From positions 125 through 16,754 of the forward strand of contig WVZH01000075.1 of the NCBI GenBank assembly GCA_011772595.1: a stretch of DNA of 16,630 nt, given 5' to 3'. The position numbers and the translations under genes were made by a program. The notes below the pieces were generated by a model, which saw only the letters and a program-made list of their open reading frames with translations, made no database searches and was not told where the DNA came from. This DNA comes from Anaerolineales bacterium. GTDB taxonomy: Bacteria; Chloroflexota; Anaerolineae; Anaerolineales; E44-bin32. Shown here one piece after another: positions 11,169 through 16,630 of the stretch; positions within the stretch are counted from its first letter, which is position 1; each line of letters starts with the position of its first letter.

Positions 11169-11915
11169 ATGAAAAAGGTTGTATTACCACGCCGCGGAGA
11201 GAGTGCATGGAACAGGGAAAACCGTTTTACGGGATGGACGGATGTTGAGCTGGACGAAAAGGGAGTACAGGAGGCCATCGAGGCCGGCCGCGTACTCAAG
11301 AAGGATGGGTACGTTTTCGACGTTGCGTACACGTCGGTACTCAAACGAGCAATTAAGACCCTGTGGGTCCTGCTCGAAGAGATGGATCTCATGTGGATTC
11401 CGGTACACCGCAGCTGGCGACTCAACGAGCGGCACTACGGAGCTCTCCAGGGGCTCAACAAGGCGGAAACCGCTGAACGCAATGGGCCTGAGAAGACCAA
11501 CCTGTGGCGGCGCAGCTTCGATTCGCCGCCCCCTTCTATCACCCGTAAAGATCCGCGCTTTCCGGGCCATGATCCACGCTATGCCCATATTCCCGCCCAG
11601 GAACTGCCCCTGACGGAATGTTTAAAGGATACCATCGAGAGCCTCTTGCCGTATGCAAAGGAGATCATCGCCCCGATGATCCGAGCGGGAAAGCGTGCGC
11701 TCATCTGCGCTCACGGCAATACCCTGCGGGGCCTGATGAAGTACGTTGACCAGATTCCTGACGATAAGATTGCCGAAGTGAACATTCCCACGGGAGTCCC
11801 ATTGGTTTATGAGCTTAAGGATGATCTGCAACCGATCCGCCACTACTACCTGGGAGACCCCGAGGCGTTGAAGAGGGCCACTCAGGCCGTTGTGGATCAG
11901 ACGAAGAGGAAATAA
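11169..11915 (+). CDS. gpmA: 2,3-bisphosphoglycerate-dependent phosphoglycerate mutase lacking the catalytic His
   Basis: The 248-residue product aligns end to end with Gpm[84 protein letters not shown] and [12 protein letters not shown]. Start ATG 11169 follows AAGGAGAG at 11157-11164; upstream in-frame sequence is the out-of-frame end of eno and has no family resemblance. GpmA interconverts 3- and 2-phosphoglycerate through a phosphohistidine in the motif LVRHGES. Here the motif is LPRRGES: codon 11193-11195 is CGC, so Arg9 replaces the phosphorylated His and Pro7 replaces a hydrophobic residue. The second active-site His (AHGN) is kept. What is seen is a full-length intact frame; loss of mutase activity is inferred from the mechanism. 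Either early decay or a sequencing error at one base (CAC to CGC) could explain it. Confidence 0.92.
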   Translation: MKKVVLPRRGESAWNRENRFTGWTDVELDEKGVQEAIEAGRVLKKDGYVFDVAYTSVLKRAIKTLWVLLEEMDLMWIPVHRSWRLNERHYGALQGLNKAETAERNGPEKTNLWRRSFDSPPPSITRKDPRFPGHDPRYAHIPAQELPLTECLKDTIESLLPYAKEIIAPMIRAGKRALICAHGNTLRGLMKYVDQIPDDKIAEVNIPTGVPLVYELKDDLQPIRHYYLGDPEALKRATQAVVDQTKRK

Positions 11916-11916
11916 T

Positions 11917-11948
11917 CTTAGATTTCAGATTTTGGATTTCAGGTTTGG
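11917..11948. repeat. AT-rich intergenic repeat between gpmA and fba
   Basis: GATTTCAG occurs at 11921-11928 and again at 11935-11942 (period 14) within a run of TTAGATTTCAGATTTTGG type that begins just after the gpmA stop. The reverse-complement motif (AAAATCTAAAATCTGA) lies at 14685-14700, so the class recurs in the window. The rest of the 139-base gap shows nothing recognisable. Confidence 0.45.
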
Positions 11949-12054
11949 GAGCTTGGGGTGTTGATTCCGTGTCCAACATGGTTGTTCATTTGCGCGGATG
12001 ACCCGTGAACAGTCAAGTGATTACACAGAATGCTTGACCACGAAGGAGAGTAAT

Positions 12055-13089
12055 ATGCCGGTTGCTGATTATGAAACCTATTGCAAAATGCTCGATAGAG
12101 CACGGCAAAAACACTTTGCCTACCCCGCTATTAATGTCACCTCCCTTCCAACGGCCAATGCCGTTCTGAAAGGCCTGGCTGAGAGCAGGAGTGATGGCAT
12201 TATCCAGGTTTCCACCGGCGGAGGCGCCTTTGCCTCGGGCTCCTCTGTCAAGGACATGGCTCTAGGCGCCGTGTCGATTGCCGAACACGTGCATCGCGTT
12301 GCGGAGCGCTATGATATCTACGTTACTTTGCACACGGACCATTGCCAGGCGGATGTACTCGATAAATATGTCATTCCCCTCATTGAGGAAACCGAAAGGC
12401 GCCGCGCGGCCGGAAAGCCGAATCTCTTCAACAGCCACATGTTCGATGGAAGCGCGCTTCCATTGAAGGAAAACCTTGACATTGCCGTTCCTCTTCTCGA
12501 GCGTTGTCAAAAGAATGAGATCATTCTGGAGGTGGAGTGTGGTGTTGTGGGTGGCGAGGAGGAAGGGGCTGGCGGCGAAGGCGCTGCCGCTGAAAAGCTC
12601 TATACCACTCCCGAGGACATGCTTGAGGTCGCCCGCCGCCTCAATGCAGTGAAAGGGGCGCGCTACATGGTAGCGGCGACTTTTGGGAATGTTCACGGTG
12701 TCTACAAGCCCGGTCATGTCAAACTGAGACCTCCAATTCTGAAGGACGGTCAGGAGGCGTTGGAGAAGGTATTCGGCGAGGAGGGCCGTTTCTATCTAGT
12801 GTTCCATGGAGGATCCGGGTCCTCCCTTGATGAGATTCGGGAGACGCTTGAGTACGGTGTGGTGAAGATGAATATTGATACGGATACGCAATATGCCTTC
12901 ACTCGGCCCATTGCTGATCATATGCTCAAGCACTATGACGGCGTTCTCAGAGTCGATGGGGAGGTTGGAGATAAGAAGACCTATGACCCTCGGTCCTATC
13001 TGAAGTCAGCGGAAGCATCGATGGCCGAACGAGTGAAACAGGCGGTTGAGGAGTTGAGAGGAGTTGGCACCACTCTTTTCAAGGCTTAG
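12055..13089 (+). CDS. fba: Class II fructose-1,6-bisphosphate aldolase
   Basis: The enzyme reversibly cleaves fructose 1,6-bisphosphate to dihydroxyacetone phosphate and glyceraldehyde 3-phosphate using a zinc ion. The 344-residue product is of the long class IIA form. Seen motifs: PAINVTS, STGGGA, LHTDHC (catalytic Asp95, zinc His96), FNSHMFDGSALPLKENL, EVECGVVGGEEEG, ATFGNVHGVYKPGHVKLRP (zinc His), VFHGGSGSS (zinc His) and KMNIDTDTQYAFTR. The start is ATG 12055, with AAGGAGAG at 12043-12050; an ATG at 11998 in the same frame lacks such a site and adds residues unlike the family. No damage is visible. It could serve gluconeogenesis as well as glycolysis, which matters given that pfk and pgi here are broken. 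Confidence 0.95.
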   Translation: MPVADYETYCKMLDRARQKHFAYPAINVTSLPTANAVLKGLAESRSDGIIQVSTGGGAFASGSSVKDMALGAVSIAEHVHRVAERYDIYVTLHTDHCQADVLDKYVIPLIEETERRRAAGKPNLFNSHMFDGSALPLKENLDIAVPLLERCQKNEIILEVECGVVGGEEEGAGGEGAAAEKLYTTPEDMLEVARRLNAVKGARYMVAATFGNVHGVYKPGHVKLRPPILKDGQEALEKVFGEEGRFYLVFHGGSGSSLDEIRETLEYGVVKMNIDTDTQYAFTRPIADHMLKHYDGVLRVDGEVGDKKTYDPRSYLKSAEASMAERVKQAVEELRGVGTTLFKA

Positions 13090-13168
13090 GAAGCGAACTA
13101 TCCATCCAGAAGATGTACGAATTGAGACGAGCCGAGTGGTTTCGCGTCAAACCAATTAATAACTAGGA

Positions 13169-14620
13169 ATGGATGAATTCATGGCACTTCCAGCCAACAA
13201 GACCAAGATCGTTTGCACCATCGGACCGGCGTCCGAGTCTCCCGAGGTTATGGAACAGATGATCCGGGCGGGGATGAACGTGGCACGTCTCAACTTCTCT
13301 CACGGCGATTTCCCGGGTCACAAAAAGAGGATTGAAAATCTCCGTGCTGCCGCCCGTAACACTGGGCGCCGTGTGGCAATTATGGCCGACCTACCCGGTC
13401 CCAAAATGCGCATCGGCGAATTGGCCCAGGAACCCATCGAGTTGAAGCCTGGGGATGCATTGACCATGACAACCGAGGACATCGTCGGTGACAGCGAGCG
13501 GGTCTCGGTGAGCTTTGCTCGCCTGCCGCAGGCCGTGAAACAAGGGGATACCCTTTACCTCAATGACGGATTCATCCAGCTCGAAGCGTTGAAGGCGGAG
13601 GGCACCGATGTCCAGTGCAAGGTTGTGGTCGGCGGTGAATTACGTTCTCGGAAAGGCCTTAACTTACCCGGCGTTGACCTCGGCATTAGTGCCTTCACCG
13701 ATCGCGACCACGAATGTCTGAAATTCGCCGCGGAAAATGGCATCGATGCGGTGAGCCAATCCTTCGTGGAGTCGGGGGCGGATATTGTCGCGGTCCGGGA
13801 TGCCGCAACAGCTTTGGGTTACAATCCATTCATTATCGCCAAGATCGAACGTGCGGGAGCCCTCAAGCACATGGATAGCATCCTGGAAGCCGCCGACGGC
13901 ATCATGATCGCCCGGGGCGATCTCGGCGTGGAGATACCCATCGAGGAAATCGCCGTCGTTCAGAAACGCCTCATGCGGCAGGCAAATCTGCTGGGCAAGC
14001 CGGTGATTACGGCCACACAGATGTTGGAGTCCATGACCGATTACCGGCGCCCCACTCGTGCAGAGTCAACGGATGTGGCGAACGCCATCATCGACGGCAC
14101 GGATTGCGTCATGCTTTCCGGGGAGTCAGCCATGGGGAAGTATCCCGTGGATGCCGTGGCCATGCTGGCCAAGATCGCCGCGGCCATTGAGCCACGTCGC
14201 ACGGACTATCCCGTCCGAGAGGATGTGAAGCAACACAGCCGTGAAGGGAGAATCGGCCTTACGGATCTGATCGCCTTGAGCGTCGAGACCATCCTGGAAC
14301 ACATCTCTCCGGCACTGGTGGTCGTTCCTACCCGGAGCGGTTCAACGGCGAGAAGCATCGCTCGCTTCAGGCTTCCCGTGTGGGTAGCGGCCGTGAGCCC
14401 ACAGGAGGCGACCTGTCAGGGGCTTCAATTTTCCTATGGGGTCTACCCGGTACATGAGCCTGATCATCCGGAGGACTGGAATGCCTTCGTCCGAGACTGG
14501 CTGCGATCGCACGGAGTGGAGGGAGATCTTGTAGTTCTCACGGAAGGACCTTCATCGAAACATCCTGAGGCCAATAATCGCATGGAACTCATCGACCTCA
14601 GCCGCGTATCTAGCCAATGA
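13169..14620 (+). CDS. pyk: Pyruvate kinase, probably K+-independent
   Basis: Pyruvate kinase makes pyruvate and ATP from phosphoenolpyruvate and ADP. The 483-residue frame contains TKIVCTIGPAS, ARLNFSHG, ADLPGPKMRIG, KGLNLPGVDLG, IIAKIERAG (catalytic Lys225, metal Glu227), IARGDLGVEIP (metal Asp251), ATQMLESM and ESTDVANAIIDGTDCVMLSGESAMGKYPV, then the C-terminal regulatory domain with VVVPTRSGSTARSIARF. Lys79 in GPKMRIG sits where K+-dependent enzymes have Glu (GPEIRT), a residue known to make the enzyme independent of potassium. In-frame ATGs at 13169 and 13181 are both possible; AGGA at 13164-13167 is too close to the first and rather far from the second, so the start is uncertain by four codons. 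Intact. Confidence 0.96.
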   Translation: MDEFMALPANKTKIVCTIGPASESPEVMEQMIRAGMNVARLNFSHGDFPGHKKRIENLRAAARNTGRRVAIMADLPGPKMRIGELAQEPIELKPGDALTMTTEDIVGDSERVSVSFARLPQAVKQGDTLYLNDGFIQLEALKAEGTDVQCKVVVGGELRSRKGLNLPGVDLGISAFTDRDHECLKFAAENGIDAVSQSFVESGADIVAVRDAATALGYNPFIIAKIERAGALKHMDSILEAADGIMIARGDLGVEIPIEEIAVVQKRLMRQANLLGKPVITATQMLESMTDYRRPTRAESTDVANAIIDGTDCVMLSGESAMGKYPVDAVAMLAKIAAAIEPRRTDYPVREDVKQHSREGRIGLTDLIALSVETILEHISPALVVVPTRSGSTARSIARFRLPVWVAAVSPQEATCQGLQFSYGVYPVHEPDHPEDWNAFVRDWLRSHGVEGDLVVLTEGPSSKHPEANNRMELIDLSRVSSQ

Positions 14621-14626
14621 ATAGAG

Positions 14627-14647
14627 GGTTCGGGTCACAAACGAACC
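14627..14647. other. Small hairpin after pyk
   Basis: GGTTCG at 14627-14632 pairs with CGAACC at 14642-14647 across a 9-base loop, 7 bases after the pyruvate kinase stop. No T run follows, so a standard intrinsic terminator is not supported. It may still mark a transcript end or be chance. Confidence 0.25.
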
Positions 14648-14681
14648 ACGACCACACCTCGAATGCGGGAATTCAGAGCGT

Positions 14682-14702
14682 AAGAAAATCTAAAATCTGA
14701 AG
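14682..14702. repeat. AT-rich intergenic repeat copy before the GH13 gene
   Basis: AAGAAAATCTAAAATCTGAA is the reverse complement of a TTCAGATTTTAGATTTTCTT unit and shares CAGATTTT with the block at 11917-11948. It ends about 25 bases before the GTG start of the next gene. Confidence 0.4.
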
Positions 14703-14727
14703 AGAAGTCATGTAAGGGGTGCGTTCT

Positions 14728-16629
14728 GTGAAACAGGCAAAAAACTCCGATGCTCAGAAATCCGGTAGAATCACAGGACTTCGCTACAACCATGACCCGG
14801 ATTACACAAAACCCCTTTTCAAGATTTCATCAAAGGCCCGCGAACGGATGTTCGGACGCCTCCGCTTCCTTTATGGTGACGCCCAAGCAAAGGCATACAT
14901 GCCCGAGTTGGAACGTATCCTCAAAGTTCACTATGCCCATAAACCCCAGGAGATGATCGATGCAGAAAAGCATTTTGATCCCAGAGAGCGCTTTACGGAA
15001 AAGGAAATGGTTCTTATCACCTATGGTGATCTCATTCGTGGTCAAGAGCGTTCCCCTCTTGCCACATTACACAAGTTCGTGAACACTTACAACCGTGGCG
15101 CAATCAGTACTCTGCACATCCTTCCTTTCTTCCCCTACTCCTCAGACAAAGGATTTGCAATCATCGACTTTAGCCGCGTAGATCCGAAACTGGGAACGTG
15201 GGAAGATATCGAGGATATGAGCGGTCGCTACAATCTGATGTTTGATGGGGTCCTCAACCATTGCTCGTCTAGGAGTCAAATGTTTAGGGAATTCTTAGAT
15301 GGGAATTCGGACTATAGAGATTTCTTCATTTTTTACACCTCCCCAGATGAGTTGACTGCCGATCAGCGGAGCAAAATATTTCGGCCTAGAACCTCGGACA
15401 TCCTCACAAAGTTCGATACAATCGACGGTCCAAGATACGTCTGGACTACGTTCTCCGATGATCAAATCGATCTCAATTACCGAAACCCTGCAGTCCTCAT
15501 GATGGTGATCCAAGGGCTTTTACTGTATGTGCGTCGTGGGGCAGACATTCTTCGCTTGGATGCCGTTACCTATATATGGGCAGAACCGGGAACAGAATGC
15601 GTGCACTTGCAGCAGACCCATGAAATTGTAAAACTCCTGCGCGACGTTATGGATGTTGTTGCCCCTGGTGTTGCCCTGATCACGGAGACCAATGTCCCTC
15701 ACGCAGACAACGTCTCCTATTTCGGTAATGGTTACGATGAGGCGCACATGGTCTACAACTTCGGTCTATCTCCGCTAGTCCTACATACGTTCTATAGACA
15801 AGATACGACCATTCTCTCCTCATGGGCAGAGAATCTGAAGGTCGATTCTGATGTTGCCACGTTCTTCAACATTCTCGACACCCACGACGGGATCGGACTG
15901 ATGGGGGTAAAAGGCATCCTTTCAAAGGAAGATCTCGATTTTATCATTCAAGGGGCAATCGAACGTGGTGCTCACATCTCCTACAAGATGACAGAGGATC
16001 GTACCGAAGAGCCCTATGAAATCAACACAACCTGGTGGAGTGCCATTAACCCAGATGATACCCAGGAGAATATCGCTTTCCAGGTCAAGCGGTATATTGC
16101 CTCAAGGAGCATTGGTCTCGTTCTTCAAGGTGTGCCGGGTGTTTATGCTCACGGCGTAATTGGAACTCCCAACGACCATGAACTCGTCCGGAAAACCGGA
16201 ATCAAAAGGGATGTCAATCGTGGGATGATTGACAGCAAGGCCGTTGCCGAAGGCCTTAAAGACCCCGACTCCAAAATCTCGAACATCCGCCGAGAAGAGC
16301 GCGGAATCCATCTCATTCGCACAGGGCAACGGGCCTTTCACCCTCATGGGAATCAACACGTCCTAATGATCTCACCCGATGTCTTTACGGTTTTGAGAAC
16401 ATCCCCCGAGGGGGATCAGCATATTTTGGCCATAACCAACGTTACCAACCGGGTTTGTAGTATTGAGATCCCCCTCTTTGAGGTTAATGTTGGTGAAACG
16501 CGTTGGTATGATCTTATAGGTGAAAAGGAATGGGTGGCCGAGAATAGAAAATTGTCTATCACCTTGCAGCCTTACGACGTTATTTGGTTAAAACCGTACG
16601 CTGAGATGGAGAAAAACATCGAACCATAG
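14728..16629 (+). CDS. GH13 subfamily 18 phosphorylase (sucrose or glucosylglycerate phosphorylase-like)
   Basis: The 633-residue product has a GH13 (beta/alpha)8 barrel of the phosphorylase subfamily, which splits an alpha-glucoside with phosphate into alpha-glucose 1-phosphate and an acceptor. Seen are VLITYGDLIRG, LHILPFFPYSSDKGFAIIDF, DGVLNHCSS, the nucleophile Asp278 (DILRLDAVTYIW), the acid/base Glu320 (LITETNVPH) and the stabilising Asp387 (LDTHDGIGLMG). The stretch ETNVPHADNVSYFG resembles glucosylglycerate-phosphorylase-like members more than classical bifidobacterial sucrose phosphorylase, so the substrate is left open. The start is GTG 14728, with AAGGGG at 14714-14719 eight bases upstream; GTG 14719 overlaps that site and is unlikely. 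Base composition is clearly lower in GC than pyk or pgk, suggesting separate acquisition. It ends one base before the window edge and is complete. Confidence 0.88.
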   Translation: MKQAKNSDAQKSGRITGLRYNHDPDYTKPLFKISSKARERMFGRLRFLYGDAQAKAYMPELERILKVHYAHKPQEMIDAEKHFDPRERFTEKEMVLITYGDLIRGQERSPLATLHKFVNTYNRGAISTLHILPFFPYSSDKGFAIIDFSRVDPKLGTWEDIEDMSGRYNLMFDGVLNHCSSRSQMFREFLDGNSDYRDFFIFYTSPDELTADQRSKIFRPRTSDILTKFDTIDGPRYVWTTFSDDQIDLNYRNPAVLMMVIQGLLLYVRRGADILRLDAVTYIWAEPGTECVHLQQTHEIVKLLRDVMDVVAPGVALITETNVPHADNVSYFGNGYDEAHMVYNFGLSPLVLHTFYRQDTTILSSWAENLKVDSDVATFFNILDTHDGIGLMGVKGILSKEDLDFIIQGAIERGAHISYKMTEDRTEEPYEINTTWWSAINPDDTQENIAFQVKRYIASRSIGLVLQGVPGVYAHGVIGTPNDHELVRKTGIKRDVNRGMIDSKAVAEGLKDPDSKISNIRREERGIHLIRTGQRAFHPHGNQHVLMISPDVFTVLRTSPEGDQHILAITNVTNRVCSIEIPLFEVNVGETRWYDLIGEKEWVAENRKLSITLQPYDVIWLKPYAEMEKNIEP

Positions 16630-16630
16630 C

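Overview
The window carries a sugar-catabolism and glycolysis island from a bacterium of moderately high GC. Every feature points to a free-living Gram-negative: a TolC-type outer-membrane protein at the left edge, a remnant of a V/A-type ATPase, and Shine-Dalgarno sites of the AAGGAG type. The species cannot be fixed from the sequence. All genes read rightward except the phosphoglucose isomerase remnant. Nearly all gaps are 50-260 bases and each gene has its own ribosome-binding site, so this looks like a loose cluster rather than one tightly overlapping operon.

Layout. 1-366: C-terminal end of a TolC/OprM-family protein. 570-1276: a dead chimera in which the first ~49 codons of phosphate acetyltransferase run out of frame into the last ~185 codons of V/A-ATPase subunit A, itself frameshifted. 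1486-2673: intact phosphoglycerate kinase. 2727-3596: phosphofructokinase that keeps its frame but has lost a central block of roughly 130 residues. 3673-6977: beta-phosphoglucomutase-type HAD protein and a GH65 disaccharide phosphorylase, both intact. 7247-8489 (minus): glucose-6-phosphate isomerase remnant with one large deletion, four single-base indels and a changed catalytic Glu. 8754-9687: lactate dehydrogenase remnant with one frameshift and one nonsense codon. 9806-11113: enolase. 11169-11915: phosphoglycerate mutase whose catalytic His is Arg. 12055-13089: class II aldolase. 13169-14620: pyruvate kinase. 14728-16629: a GH13_18 sucrose/glucosylglycerate-phosphorylase-like enzyme with visibly lower GC.

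How the parts fit. The ancestral island would have coupled phosphorolysis of alpha-glucosides (GH65 and GH13_18 giving glucose 1-phosphate, beta-PGM converting the beta anomer to glucose 6-phosphate) to glycolysis and fermentation to lactate and acetate. Genes for glyceraldehyde-3-phosphate dehydrogenase and triose-phosphate isomerase are not in the window.

The most striking observation is selective decay. Pgi, Pfk, dPGM, Ldh and Pta are damaged by different kinds of mutation (large deletions, indels, a stop, active-site substitutions), while about 10 kb of pgk, pgmB, GH65, eno, fba, pyk and GH13_18 coding sequence shows no frame damage. The steps unique to sugar breakdown and fermentation are hit; several steps shared with gluconeogenesis or carbon fixation are kept. 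I see no CRISPR array, RNA gene, transposase or unknown multi-gene system. The other notable items are dispersed AT-rich intergenic repeats and a symmetric operator-like site between pgi and ldh.
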